Below, in pieces: positions 9,571-18,683 of a stretch of DNA of 64,000 bases (positions within the stretch are counted from its first letter, which is position 1; the number at the start of each line of letters is the position of its first letter). The translations under genes were made by a program, and so were the position numbers. This DNA is from Chryseobacterium sp. BLS98. GTDB taxonomy: Bacteria > Bacteroidota > Bacteroidia > Flavobacteriales > Weeksellaceae. Below the pieces are notes generated by a model. The model searched no databases, was not told the DNA's origin, and saw nothing but the letters and a program-made list of their open reading frames with translations. The DNA lies in NCBI RefSeq assembly GCF_001045445.1, contig NZ_LFNF01000001.1:372001-436000 (forward strand). Reading direction: 5' to 3'.

Positions 9571-11802
9571 ATGAAAACTCAAATCTTTATTGCCGCCTTA
9601 TTTTTCAGCGGACTGGCAGCTGCCCAGCAGTCAAAAGATACCCTGAAAGTAAAAAACATTGAAGCCGTCAATATCAAGAAACAGGTTTTCAAAAAACAGA
9701 GTGACCGTTTCATTTACGATGTAGCTTCCTCCCCGATTGCAAAGGGAACGAATACTTTCAATCTTTTGAAACAAACACCAATGGTTTCAAGTATCGATGG
9801 AAAATCACTGAAGATTATGGGAAAATCTGATGTAGTGGTTTACATCAACAACAAAAAAACCAATATGGATGCCGAAGCTCTTATAGAAATGCTGAAAGGT
9901 ACTCCCTCTGAAGACATCCAGAAAATTGAAGTGATTACTACGCCGGGAAGTGAATTTCAGGTAGAATCCAATGAAGGCGTCATCAATATTGTGATGAAAA
10001 AGAAAAAAAATGACGGCTACAATGGAACCCTGAAAATGAACAATGAACAAGCTTATTACAATAATCCTTCTGCAGGGGTTTCGTTTAATTTCAGAAAAAA
10101 CAAATGGTCTGTAAACTCCAATTTCAATACAGGAAGCTGGACAGACAGAGAAAGATATACGCTTTCCAATGGTGATTCCACATTCAGGAACGAATCTCTG
10201 GGGTACAATGATGATCCTAATAAAAATCTCGGCGGAAGCGTAAATATTGATTATGAGATCAATAAGAATCACAGCTTAGGGTTTACTTATAATATGAGAT
10301 ACAATAAAAGCTTCAATTCAATCCTTGATGTGACGAACTGGCAGAATGGCACCCTTGTCAACAGAACCATCAACAACGAAAATGCCCAGACAAGAAACCA
10401 CTCTTTTAATCTAAACTATGAAATAAAAACAGATTCTATCGGCAGCAAAATTACTTCCAATATCTCTTATTTATGGTTCAACAGGGATAAAATGAGCATC
10501 AATGAAAGTTTTCCATTGAACAATGATCCTAAAAACGAATACAGTGCTTTACAGCAGTCGGTACCGCAGATCATTAATAATTATGCTGCGAATATCGACT
10601 ATCTGAAAAAAACTTCCAAAGGCAGCACATGGCTGATGGGACTGAGCTATAATCATACGAATACAGATAACGACACGAGACAGGATGATATTATAGACAA
10701 TGTGATCATTAATGATGTAAACCAGACGAATCACTTTATATATAAGGAAAGAATTCTGGGAGCTTATATTACCTACGAAAGAAAATTGAGCGAAAAGTTC
10801 TCAGGTAAAGTAGGCACCCGCTATGAAATGACCAGAAGCAGCGGTGAAATCCTGGATAAAACGAGCTTTGACAGAAACTATAATAACCTTCTTCCCTATC
10901 TTAATCTGAATTATGCGATCAACTCAGATCATAATCTTAGCTACAGCTTTTCCAGCAGGATCAGAAGACCAAGATTCTGGGAACTGAATCCTTCAAGAAC
11001 TTATTTTACCCCTAATAATTATACACAGAATAACCCGTTCGTACTGGCTTCCAAATTTTACAATCAGGAAATCAGCTATATGTACAAAAATGCATTTTTT
11101 GCCAACCTGAGCTTTAATTATGTGGAAGATGCTTCCAACCAGATCCCGCTTCAGGGAACAGTAACAAAACCTGAAAAAGATGCCAATGGAAATCCTGTAA
11201 TGGTTACCACAAAATTCTTAAGATATATCAGAACCAATTATGGAAATAACAAACAGCTGGGGCTGACCCTGGGAATGAATAAATCCTGGTTCAAAGAGAT
11301 CTGGACAACCAATTATTCCGTGAATTTAGGGTACAGTATCTATAAAGGAACGGTATCTGAAGACCCGACTTCAGTTCCGGTTCCCGGGCAGATAGAGGTA
11401 GTAAATCCTTATGTCATTGATTTCAAAAACTTCAATATATCCGGTAATATTAATAACACCATTCGTCTGTCTTCTAATAAAGACTGGTTCCTGGGAGTTA
11501 ATTATTACTATGGAAGCAAGGTAAAAATTGAAAGTGGAACTCTTGGGGTAAGACAGAGCTTTGATGTAAGCTTAAAGAAAATCCTTGGAAACTGGACATT
11601 TGTAGCGGAAGTATATGATCTGTTTAACCAGAATTTCAACAGCATTCAGGGTATACAGCCTAACGGAAGCTATAACAATGTGGTCAATTTCGAATATCCA
11701 AGAATCCTGAACATCGGGGTAACCTACAACTTCGGAAACCAGAAGCTGAAAAAGGCCAGAGAAATGAAATCAGCAAACGATGCTATAAAATCAAGGACAT
11801 AA
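9571..11802 (+). CDS. PF14905-type outer-membrane beta-barrel receptor, copy 1
   Basis: 743 residues with a signal peptide (FFSGLAAAQQ). The plug-like N-terminal region carries the IQKIEVITTPGSEFQ block and ends INIVMKKK near 140; a long Asn- and Tyr-rich beta-barrel follows and closes with NIGVTYNFGNQK. This is the TonB-dependent-receptor-related family often labelled outer membrane beta-barrel family protein. No N-terminal carboxypeptidase-regulatory-like domain is present, unlike the receptor at 20107. A short basic tail, ending NDAIKSRT, extends past the last strand. The cargo is unknown. It is the first gene of a two-gene tandem sharing one promoter and one terminator. Confidence 0.88.
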   Translation: MKTQIFIAALFFSGLAAAQQSKDTLKVKNIEAVNIKKQVFKKQSDRFIYDVASSPIAKGTNTFNLLKQTPMVSSIDGKSLKIMGKSDVVVYINNKKTNMDAEALIEMLKGTPSEDIQKIEVITTPGSEFQVESNEGVINIVMKKKKNDGYNGTLKMNNEQAYYNNPSAGVSFNFRKNKWSVNSNFNTGSWTDRERYTLSNGDSTFRNESLGYNDDPNKNLGGSVNIDYEINKNHSLGFTYNMRYNKSFNSILDVTNWQNGTLVNRTINNENAQTRNHSFNLNYEIKTDSIGSKITSNISYLWFNRDKMSINESFPLNNDPKNEYSALQQSVPQIINNYAANIDYLKKTSKGSTWLMGLSYNHTNTDNDTRQDDIIDNVIINDVNQTNHFIYKERILGAYITYERKLSEKFSGKVGTRYEMTRSSGEILDKTSFDRNYNNLLPYLNLNYAINSDHNLSYSFSSRIRRPRFWELNPSRTYFTPNNYTQNNPFVLASKFYNQEISYMYKNAFFANLSFNYVEDASNQIPLQGTVTKPEKDANGNPVMVTTKFLRYIRTNYGNNKQLGLTLGMNKSWFKEIWTTNYSVNLGYSIYKGTVSEDPTSVPVPGQIEVVNPYVIDFKNFNISGNINNTIRLSSNKDWFLGVNYYYGSKVKIESGTLGVRQSFDVSLKKILGNWTFVAEVYDLFNQNFNSIQGIQPNGSYNNVVNFEYPRILNIGVTYNFGNQKLKKAREMKSANDAIKSRT

Positions 11803-11849
11803 ACTATTATAAAATTTACAGCCACAACCACACTTAAATAAGAAGAATC

Positions 11850-14150
11850 ATGAAAAAGATCATTATACTGGCAGCAGCCATTTCAGGAAGCGTAGTTTTC
11901 GCTCAGGAAAAAAAATCCGATACCGTAAAAACAAAATCCATAGAAGGAATTACCCTTACCAAACAGGTTTTTAAAAAGCAAAGCGACCGTTTTGTATACG
12001 ACGTAGCAGCTTCTCCGGTAGCCAAAGGAAATACTACTTTTGACCTGTTGAAGCAGACTCCCCTCCTTTCTTCAACAGATGATAAAACATTAAAGATTGC
12101 CGGAAAAAATAATGCCCTGATCTACATTAACGGAAGAAAAACCAATATGGATACTGAATCTCTGGTTCAGTTCCTTAAAAATACACCGGCAGAAAATATT
12201 CAGAAAATTGAAGTGATTACTGTTCCCGGAAGTGAGTATCAGGTAGAATCTTCGGATGGGATCATCAATATCGTTTTAAAGAAAAAAATGAGCGACGGTA
12301 CCAGCGGAAACATGAGAATGTCTAATTCGCAAAATAAATATAATGCAAGCTCAGCAGCTTTTTCCATCAATTACAGGAAAGATAAATTGGGAATCAGTGC
12401 CAATCTTAACGGCGGTGAAAATATAGAAGCTCAAACTTATACTTTGAGGAACGGAAACAGCCTTTCTTCCAACGAATCCAAAGGAGACATCAATGACCCA
12501 AATAAAAATTTAGGCGGTTACCTCAACATTGATTATCAGCTTACAGAAAACAGCAACCTGGCACTAACATGGAATACATGGGCCAACAGAAGCTATAATT
12601 CTACTGTAGATCTGTACAATACAGTTCGTTCCTACGATGCAGACAGCAAAGATTATATTTATAATTACAGCAATTCAAAAAATAATGAGAATGCCCGTTC
12701 TTATAACAACTCATTCAACCTGAACTATGAGCTTAAAACAGATTCTTTAGGAAGTAAACTAAATCTTAACGCAGCCTATCTGAATTATAAGAGATTCCAG
12801 TACACTGATAACAGAACTCTTTTTCCAGATGCTTCCGGAAATTACTCCTTGCTGGGCAAACAGGTGATCCAGGACCTGCCTCAGATTATTAATAACTTTT
12901 CGGGAATGGCTGATTATATTCAAAAGTTTAAAAATGATTTCACTGTATCTGTAGGAGGAAACTACAATAAAACAAAAACAGACAACGATACTAAGAATTA
13001 TACCTACGAATTTGATAAAAAGGGTCAACTGATAAAACAAAAACCAGAACCTAATCATTTTATCTATGATGAAAGCATTTACGGGGTTTATTTAACCCTT
13101 GAAAAAAAGTTCTCTGATAAATTTTCAGGAAAAATCGGAACCCGATATGAAATCACCCATAGTCTAGGAACTTCTGATAATGCTCCAACTGCCGACCTGC
13201 AAAGAATTGAGAGAAATTACAACAACCTTTTGCCTTATCTGAGCCTGAATTATGCCATCAATGATAAAAACAATATTTCCTATGCATTTTCAAGCAGAAT
13301 GAGAAGACCTAGCTTCTGGGAAATTAATCCGGTAAGAAATATTTTGACTGAAGATAATTATACACAGAACAATCCTTTTGTAAAAGCATCTTCCACTTAT
13401 AACCAGGAGCTTACCTATATGTATAAAAATTCATATTTCCTGATTTTAAACCATTCTTATTTTAAAGATGTGATTACACAGGTTCCTTTACAAAGAGATA
13501 TTCTGAAACCGAGGCTTGATGCACAGGGAAATCCTGTCCCTGGTCCAGATGGACAGCCGATTATGGATCCACACACTCAATTGAGGTACATCCGTACCAA
13601 TTTCGGAGACAAGCAGGAGATGTCTGCCATGGTAGGAATACAAAAATCCCTTTTCAAACAATACTGGACGACTAATTTTAATATTGGTGTACAGCGTAAT
13701 ATCAATAACGGAAGCTTAAGTATAGATCCTACTTCGGGAGATGTTTTTCCAACTTATGAAAACAAAAGAAGATCAACGAGTATTGTTATTCAAACCAACA
13801 ACACCATCCGTCTGGATAAAAACAAAACATGGTTTGCCGGAGTTAATTACTTCTTTGTAGACAAGCAGCAGATTGAGCTTGGGGTATTAAGAAACCTTAT
13901 GAGCCTGGATCTAAGCCTTAAAAAAATCTGGAACGAATGGACATTTGCCCTGAATGTAAATGATGTATTGAAAACCAATATCATTGAAATTGAAGATTAC
14001 CAGGACAATGGAAACTACAACTATATCCACCAGAACAGATACAACAGAGGCATGACACTAAGCATTACCTATAATTTCGGAAACCAGAAAGTGAAAAAGG
14101 TAAGAGACATCGAAGGCGCATCAGATGCCATCAAAAGCAGAACAAGATAG
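11850..14150 (+). CDS. PF14905-type outer-membrane beta-barrel receptor, copy 2
   Basis: 766 residues and clearly paralogous to the preceding gene: both share KKQSDRF(I/V)YDVA, the IQKIEVIT.PGSE plug motif, FSGK(V/I)GTRYE, the SSR(I/M)RRP.FWE(L/I)NP block and a C-terminal (N/S)DAIKSRT tail. The signal peptide ends at VVFAQ. The gap to copy 1 is 47 bases and there is a strong terminator after it, so the pair is probably co-transcribed. Divergence between the copies is spread along the barrel, suggesting different surface loops or ligands. No regulator, SusD partner or enzyme adjoins them that would identify a substrate. Confidence 0.88.
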   Translation: MKKIIILAAAISGSVVFAQEKKSDTVKTKSIEGITLTKQVFKKQSDRFVYDVAASPVAKGNTTFDLLKQTPLLSSTDDKTLKIAGKNNALIYINGRKTNMDTESLVQFLKNTPAENIQKIEVITVPGSEYQVESSDGIINIVLKKKMSDGTSGNMRMSNSQNKYNASSAAFSINYRKDKLGISANLNGGENIEAQTYTLRNGNSLSSNESKGDINDPNKNLGGYLNIDYQLTENSNLALTWNTWANRSYNSTVDLYNTVRSYDADSKDYIYNYSNSKNNENARSYNNSFNLNYELKTDSLGSKLNLNAAYLNYKRFQYTDNRTLFPDASGNYSLLGKQVIQDLPQIINNFSGMADYIQKFKNDFTVSVGGNYNKTKTDNDTKNYTYEFDKKGQLIKQKPEPNHFIYDESIYGVYLTLEKKFSDKFSGKIGTRYEITHSLGTSDNAPTADLQRIERNYNNLLPYLSLNYAINDKNNISYAFSSRMRRPSFWEINPVRNILTEDNYTQNNPFVKASSTYNQELTYMYKNSYFLILNHSYFKDVITQVPLQRDILKPRLDAQGNPVPGPDGQPIMDPHTQLRYIRTNFGDKQEMSAMVGIQKSLFKQYWTTNFNIGVQRNINNGSLSIDPTSGDVFPTYENKRRSTSIVIQTNNTIRLDKNKTWFAGVNYFFVDKQQIELGVLRNLMSLDLSLKKIWNEWTFALNVNDVLKTNIIEIEDYQDNGNYNYIHQNRYNRGMTLSITYNFGNQKVKKVRDIEGASDAIKSRTR

Positions 14151-14190
14151 AACAATCATTTCTTCATATTCAATTATTTTTTGTGGTAAA

Positions 14191-14217
14191 GCCCGCCGGA
14201 ATTTCCGGCGGGTTTTT
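14191..14217 (+). terminator. Intrinsic terminator of the barrel-gene pair
   Basis: CCCGCCGG and CCGGCGGG (14192-14212) form a GC-rich stem with a 5-base loop followed by TTTTT. It lies 41 bases after the stop codon of the second barrel gene. Confidence 0.9.
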
Positions 14218-14226
14218 CCTATCTTT

Positions 14227-15123
14227 ATGAGTATGAATAAAAGTTTTGTGACATTTCTATACTTTCTTTTAATATGTTCTCTCTGGATAGGGTGTAAAGA
14301 AAAAACAGTCCATCTTGGAGAAAACGCTTCTTTTAATGTGGAGGAAAATGTTTCTTACGGAAATGATGCTCAACAAAAACTGGATCTTTATACACCTGAC
14401 AACAGGGATACAATAAAGGGAATCTTTGTAATCATTCATGGAGGAGGCTGGAAAGGCGGAGACAAGACAAATCTGACGTTTTTTACCCTTTCAATGATGA
14501 AGAAATTTCCTGATTATGTTTTTGCCAATATGGATTACAGGCTGGCCACTGATCATTCCTTTATTCTTCCCGATCAGACCCATGACATTGACAGCGCTTT
14601 AGACTTCCTGGTGAAAAAATCTGCAGAAATGAAATGTAAGCCCGAATTTATTTTACTCGGAAACAGTGCCGGTGCCCATTTATCAATGTTATACGGATAT
14701 AACAGCATTTTTGACGATAAGCACAGAACAAAGGTAAAGGCGATTGTCAATATTGTAGGACCTGCAGATTTAAACAGTAGTGATTTCAGGAAATACTTCG
14801 ATTATTCCTTTGTTGAAAAACATATGATTGATTCTTCAAAACCAACTCCAACAGATATTACAAATACGGATATTCCTAATCCTGTTTTCTGGATCTGTGA
14901 AACTTCTCCACCTACCATTTCTTATTATGGAAACAGAGATCAGGTGATTCCCTTATCCCAAATGAAAAAGCTGGATTCTGTATTAATTCAGAATAAAGTT
15001 AAGTATGAAACCTATGAATTCAACGGAGGTCATCTGGACTGGGATAAAGCCCCGAACGATCAATTCCTGATTAATAAAATTGATGCTTTCCTGAAAAAGA
15101 TTGATAAAAAACAAACGCTTTGA
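14227..15123 (+). CDS. Lipoprotein alpha/beta hydrolase (esterase-like)
   Basis: The open frame starts at 14125, inside the previous gene and through its terminator, so the later start is chosen: MSMNKSFVTFLYFLLICSLW followed by the lipobox IGC. The mature protein has the oxyanion motif HGGGW, the nucleophile elbow GNSAG, an acid candidate in GNRDQVIPL and the catalytic His in GGHLDW, so a full Ser-Asp-His triad of a carboxylesterase/BD-FAE-like hydrolase can be proposed. It is about 298 residues and anchored to a membrane facing the periplasm or the surface. The stop codon lies within the stem of its terminator. Confidence 0.85.
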   Translation: MSMNKSFVTFLYFLLICSLWIGCKEKTVHLGENASFNVEENVSYGNDAQQKLDLYTPDNRDTIKGIFVIIHGGGWKGGDKTNLTFFTLSMMKKFPDYVFANMDYRLATDHSFILPDQTHDIDSALDFLVKKSAEMKCKPEFILLGNSAGAHLSMLYGYNSIFDDKHRTKVKAIVNIVGPADLNSSDFRKYFDYSFVEKHMIDSSKPTPTDITNTDIPNPVFWICETSPPTISYYGNRDQVIPLSQMKKLDSVLIQNKVKYETYEFNGGHLDWDKAPNDQFLINKIDAFLKKIDKKQTL

Positions 15124-15139
15124 TAACCTCAAAGCGTTT
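15113..15139 (+). terminator. Hairpin terminator overlapping the hydrolase stop codon
   Basis: A perfect 11-base inverted repeat AAACGCTTTGA / TCAAAGCGTTT with a 5-base loop. The stop TGA is inside the left arm. The T run after it is short, so termination strength is uncertain. Confidence 0.65.
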
Positions 15140-15315
15140 ATATATAGTATTATTTTAAGTAAGCTTCATCAATCAATTTGAAAAATTGATTCTTCTTTGC
15201 TCTCTGAAATCTAATGGAATAAAATAAATCTTTGCGTTAAAAAATTTCTCGCAGATTCCGCTGATATTACAGATTTGATAATTAAGATTTTAATGTTGAA
15301 ACTGTCTGCTTTTAC

Positions 15316-17076
15316 TTATTCAGACTTTACAATTTCCGTTTTTTCTGAAATTCCGTTCGCATTGAAAGCTTCGATCTGGAAATAGTAAGCATCAGTTCTA
15401 TCCGCTCCGGTAAAGAAGTACTCATTTTTCCCATATACCATGATGCTTCCGTATAATTTATCCGGAGATTTACCCCAATAGATCACGTATCCGTCTGCAT
15501 CCTGGTTCTGCTGCCATTTCATCCAGATGCTTCTTCTTTCCCCATATTTTTTAGGATCAGCTCTTAGAGGAACAAATCCTTCCACTTTCTTTGGTTTTTC
15601 TCCTGCTCCTTTTCCAAATACTCTGAAACCGCTCAGTGCAAATTTTCCGGTAGGCATTTTAAGATTCTCTATTTTCAGGAATCTTGCTTTGGCAGGTTTT
15701 TCAAGCTCTACATAATCGTGGGGAACATCTTTGGTATTTTTACTTTTATCAACAACTACAGTCCATTTTTTTCCGTCATTTGAACCATAAATCTTGTACT
15801 GATGCATTTTACCCAAGGTTTTACCCATAAATTCAGCATCCTGATCGGCATAATTAATCTGAATGGCATTGATTGTGGAAACCTCGCCAAGATCTGTCTG
15901 GAACCATTCCCCTGAATTACCTGTTTTAGCACTCCAATAGGTTTTAATATCTTCATCCACCGCTAAATTCGGCTGGTAACCTCCCAATGTAGAGGAAACC
16001 TGAACAGGCTTGTTGTAATTGAGCAGCATCCAGCCTGCAAAAAGCCCTTTTGAAAAATCTTTTCCCTGCGCATATTGCGGAAGGAAAGTAGGATAATCTC
16101 CGTAGGCCGTATTGGTGTACATTACATCATCTTTATCAAACCCTGCCGGCCAGATTCCAAGCCTTCTTTCAAAATTGTTTTTAGTGGAAATAAAGATGGT
16201 TGAAACATGCCACCAGTTTTTATAATTATCTTCAAAAGTGGCTCCGTGCCCTGCTCCTCTTGCAAAACCTCCTGGTTTATAGGAAAAAGGATTGTGCTGC
16301 TGGTACTCAAAACCTTCCAAAGGATTTTTGCTGACATACACTCCATCAGAATATCCGCTGAATTCGGTGGCTGGAGCTCCATACTGCATATAATATTTTC
16401 CGTTGTGTTTGGTCATCCACGCCCCTTCTACAAACGGCTGAAGAAAAACATTATCATTGTATTCCCCGAACCTTTCCCAGCCATGGTCTTCCGGCTTGAG
16501 TTTTATAATGGGCTTCACAAAGCCTTCTGACTGCAGATTTTTAACCTTCACTTCAGTTCCTAACAATGGCCATTCATTACTGGATCCCCAGTACAGATAC
16601 AGTTTATTTTTATCTTCATCATAATGGAATGCCGGATCCCATGCACCAACTTTTAAAGTATCCACCGCTATTTTCCAGTCGTCTTTGGTAGGATTGGTAC
16701 TTTTCCAGATCGGGAAATCCTGTTCCCAGGTGGATCCATAAACGTAAAGGGTATCTTTCATGGCCCAAACTGCCGGAGCATTCAGATCATGGATGTATTT
16801 ATTATCCCTCAGGAATTTTCTTTTCACAAACTTCCAGTCCAGCATATCATCGCTGTACCAGTATCCTTCCTGATTGGTAGAGAAAAGGAATAATTTATTT
16901 TTAAAGTTAACGATTACGGGATCGGCCGTAGCACGGTGTTTGCCTTGTTTCGAAAATACTTCGAACGGAGTATAGCCGTAATCAATGTTAATAGGGTTAC
17001 AAAATGTTTTCTGCTGGGCACCAACACCTATTCCCAGCAAAACAGCGAATGTTAAAAAGTACTGCTGTATCTTCAT
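15316..17076 (-). CDS. Secreted GH43-like glycosidase with F5/8C and FN3-like domains
   Basis: 586 residues with a signal peptide (FAVLLGIGVGAQQ). The N-terminal region (about 45-330) resembles a five-bladed beta-propeller glycosidase of the GH43 group: candidate catalytic base Asp in RATADPVIV, pKa-modulating Asp in GAWDPAFHYDED and general acid Glu in FVEGAWMTKHNGKYYMQYG. About 345-480 looks like a discoidin (F5/8 type C) carbohydrate-binding domain (DIKTYWSAKTGNSGEWFQTD, ending FRVFGKG), and 490-586 like a fibronectin type III module. It probably cleaves arabino- or xylo-configured glycans outside the cell. It has no adjacent SusCD pair. It stands between two intergenic regions without obvious operon partners. 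Confidence 0.82.
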   Translation of the reverse strand: MKIQQYFLTFAVLLGIGVGAQQKTFCNPINIDYGYTPFEVFSKQGKHRATADPVIVNFKNKLFLFSTNQEGYWYSDDMLDWKFVKRKFLRDNKYIHDLNAPAVWAMKDTLYVYGSTWEQDFPIWKSTNPTKDDWKIAVDTLKVGAWDPAFHYDEDKNKLYLYWGSSNEWPLLGTEVKVKNLQSEGFVKPIIKLKPEDHGWERFGEYNDNVFLQPFVEGAWMTKHNGKYYMQYGAPATEFSGYSDGVYVSKNPLEGFEYQQHNPFSYKPGGFARGAGHGATFEDNYKNWWHVSTIFISTKNNFERRLGIWPAGFDKDDVMYTNTAYGDYPTFLPQYAQGKDFSKGLFAGWMLLNYNKPVQVSSTLGGYQPNLAVDEDIKTYWSAKTGNSGEWFQTDLGEVSTINAIQINYADQDAEFMGKTLGKMHQYKIYGSNDGKKWTVVVDKSKNTKDVPHDYVELEKPAKARFLKIENLKMPTGKFALSGFRVFGKGAGEKPKKVEGFVPLRADPKKYGERRSIWMKWQQNQDADGYVIYWGKSPDKLYGSIMVYGKNEYFFTGADRTDAYYFQIEAFNANGISEKTEIVKSE

Positions 17077-17148
17077 AGTTTTTGCTTAAGTCACAAATTT
17101 AGGTAACTTTTTTATCTTTTGTCTCAATTTGAAGAAATGAAACCTGTC

Positions 17149-17183
17149 AAAAAAAATTCCGGCCCTGTTCCAAGGCCGGAATT
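17149..17183 (-). terminator. Intrinsic terminator of ctlX
   Basis: AATTCCGGCC (17155-17164) pairs perfectly with GGCCGGAATT (17174-17183) around a 9-base loop. On the minus strand an 8-T run follows (A run at 17149-17156). Confidence 0.9.
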
Positions 17184-17206
17184 CTATTCCAAATAACAGA
17201 TAGGTA

Positions 17207-18130
17207 TTATTTTTTCGGAAGGAAAACTTCTGCAAGCATACATCTTGCACTTCCTCCTCCGTTCACTTCAATGGTATTCAGATCTGAATAGATGATTTCA
17301 CAGTATTTTTCTATGGCGGCAACCTGTTCAGGAGTCAGGGACTGATAAGCGGTCTGGCTCATTACTAAGAATTTCTGACCTTCTTTATTCTGAACCTGGA
17401 GCATGTTTCCTGCAAACTGCTGCATTTGCTCTTCTGAAATTTCAACAATCTCTTTTCCAGAATTTTTGATGGTTTCGATTACTTTTTCTCTTTCCAGCTC
17501 ATCATCGATGCAGTCCAGACAAATCACCACAAATTGGTCTGCCACACACATCATAACATTGGTATGATAAATGGGAAGCCTTTCTGTGCCTACCGTCTGG
17601 TAAGAATGGAAAACGATTGGAGTAAAATCATATTTCTTACAGAATTCCCTGAACAAATTTTCGTCAAGTCTTAGAGAAACAGAACCATAGGCAATCTTAT
17701 TGTCGTGGTCAAAGATCATACTTCCCGTTCCTTCCAGGAAATGGCCCTGGGTTTCAGGAAATGACCAGTCATCAATTTCAGCCACTTCAAATCCCTGGTT
17801 TTGGATGCTTTCAATAATATCCTCTCTTCTTTCCACCCTTCTGTTGGAAGCGAACATCGGGTACAAAACCACTTTTCCGTCTTTATGGAAGCTTACCCAG
17901 TTATTCGGAAAAATGGAATCCGGCGTATGAGGATCCGGTGTATCTTTTATAGTGATAACATTGATCCCTTTGCTTCTGAGTTTTCCAACGAAGGTGTTGA
18001 ATTCTGCCAAAGCTTTCGACTGAATGTCAGAACCTGTCTGTTCTACCTGAAAATAATTGTTTTCTGCCGTTTCTGCATTATAACCGAACGCAACCGGCTC
18101 TATCATTAGTACTGTATCTGTTGTCTGCAT
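17207..18130 (-). CDS. ctlX: Citrulline utilization hydrolase CtlX-like protein
   Basis: 307 residues of the amidinotransferase/arginine-deiminase fold. Visible landmarks are TPDSIFPNNWVSFH near 88-101, the FLEGTGSM motif, HTNVMMC and the catalytic-Cys region GGGSARCMLAEVF at the end. This arrangement matches the CtlX family, which hydrolyses citrulline. It lies downstream of a second guanidino-enzyme homologue on the same strand, from which it is separated by the four-helix-bundle element; its start codon is 6 bases beyond the repeat arm. Annotation beyond family level is an inference. Confidence 0.85.
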   Translation of the reverse strand: MQTTDTVLMIEPVAFGYNAETAENNYFQVEQTGSDIQSKALAEFNTFVGKLRSKGINVITIKDTPDPHTPDSIFPNNWVSFHKDGKVVLYPMFASNRRVERREDIIESIQNQGFEVAEIDDWSFPETQGHFLEGTGSMIFDHDNKIAYGSVSLRLDENLFREFCKKYDFTPIVFHSYQTVGTERLPIYHTNVMMCVADQFVVICLDCIDDELEREKVIETIKNSGKEIVEISEEQMQQFAGNMLQVQNKEGQKFLVMSQTAYQSLTPEQVAAIEKYCEIIYSDLNTIEVNGGGSARCMLAEVFLPKK

Positions 18131-18172
18131 TTTTTTGAGTTATTGGGTTTGAGGGTCTTAGAGTCAGAGATT

Positions 18173-18580
18173 CTAGGCATCCTTATCATCCTGATTGACA
18201 GATAAAAATGAGCACCATTTTTCAGACTGGCTGATCATAATGACCAGCATCCCTATAATTTGATTATACTGATTATTTAAATTACTAAATTGTTCTTCAT
18301 TAATATAGTTACAAGCAAGGGCAAACTGAAGCCAAGTCTGGGTCTCTCTTGCTTCGCCTTCAGAATCAGTTAATTTAGCGATAAAAGATTTTTCATATTT
18401 TCTTTTTCCCCAAGCTTCACTGATATTCGCCGAGACCGATCTTGATGATCTTCTAATTTGATCTGTAAGAGAATAGAGCTCTTCTTTAGGGAAGGATTTT
18501 GAGAGTTCATAAACCTGCATTGCCATTTCAAAAGATTTCTGAAAAACTTTTAAATCCTGATGAAACTTGATTGTCGGCAT
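18173..18580 (-). CDS. Four-helix-bundle protein (23S rRNA IVP-like)
   Basis: 135 residues, mostly helical, with the family signature FPKEELYSLTDQIRRSSRSV followed by ANISEAWGKRKYEKSF, an acidic-helix segment around DSEGEARETQTWL and ACNYI. It belongs to the four-helix-bundle proteins related to those encoded by intervening sequences in some bacterial 23S rRNAs, and is also similar in fold to the accessory protein Avd of diversity-generating retroelements. No reverse transcriptase or template repeat is near. The molecular function is not established; a basic surface (QIRRSS, GKRKYEK) would suit nucleic-acid binding. Compared with the pseudogene at 7841 only the central block is closely alike, so the two are different lineages. 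Confidence 0.88.
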   Translation of the reverse strand: MPTIKFHQDLKVFQKSFEMAMQVYELSKSFPKEELYSLTDQIRRSSRSVSANISEAWGKRKYEKSFIAKLTDSEGEARETQTWLQFALACNYINEEQFSNLNNQYNQIIGMLVIMISQSEKWCSFLSVNQDDKDA

Positions 18581-18643
18581 ATATAAATTTATTTCAAGTA
18601 ATTATAATTAAAACACTCTCACACTCCAACCCTAAAACTCTCT

Positions 18644-18683
18644 ACTCTCTTACTCTCTTACTCTCTTACTCTCTTACTCTCTT
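18644..18683. repeat. Five tandem copies of ACTCTCTT
   Basis: A perfect 8-base unit repeated five times. The stop and last two sense codons of the upstream deiminase-like gene lie in its right end (18674-18682), so change in repeat number would not alter the protein except at the extreme C-terminus. Confidence 0.95.

Larger units (their letters stand above)
18137..18683 (-). mobile_element. Inverted-repeat element carrying an intact four-helix-bundle gene
   Basis: Arms at 18137-18156 and 18621-18640 are inverted copies matching at 16 of 20 positions without gaps; in the transcribed direction the first reads GAGTTTTAGGGTTGGAGTGT. Outside the right arm lie five copies of an 8-base unit (18644-18683) that run into the stop codon of the upstream deiminase-like gene. 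The left arm ends 6 bases before the ctlX start codon. As in the 7.8-kb element, the whole junction between two same-strand genes is occupied and the ORF points the same way. There is no transposase; mobility is inferred. Confidence 0.55.

Noticed and set aside
14125..14226. Upstream start for the lipoprotein hydrolase
   Set aside because: It would overlap the receptor gene, pass through the terminator and bury the lipoprotein signal; the start at 14227 gives a proper lipobox.
15316..17076. Polysaccharide utilization locus around the GH43-like gene
   Set aside because: No SusC/SusD pair, sugar transporter or hybrid sensor adjoins; the PF14905 barrels upstream are in a separate, terminated operon on the other strand.
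18173..18580. Four-helix-bundle gene as Avd of a diversity-generating retroelement
   Set aside because: No reverse transcriptase, template repeat or variable-repeat gene is present anywhere in the window.
18644..18683. Short regularly repeated units looking like a CRISPR array
   Set aside because: The units are contiguous 8-mers with no spacers and no cas genes nearby; this is a simple tandem repeat.
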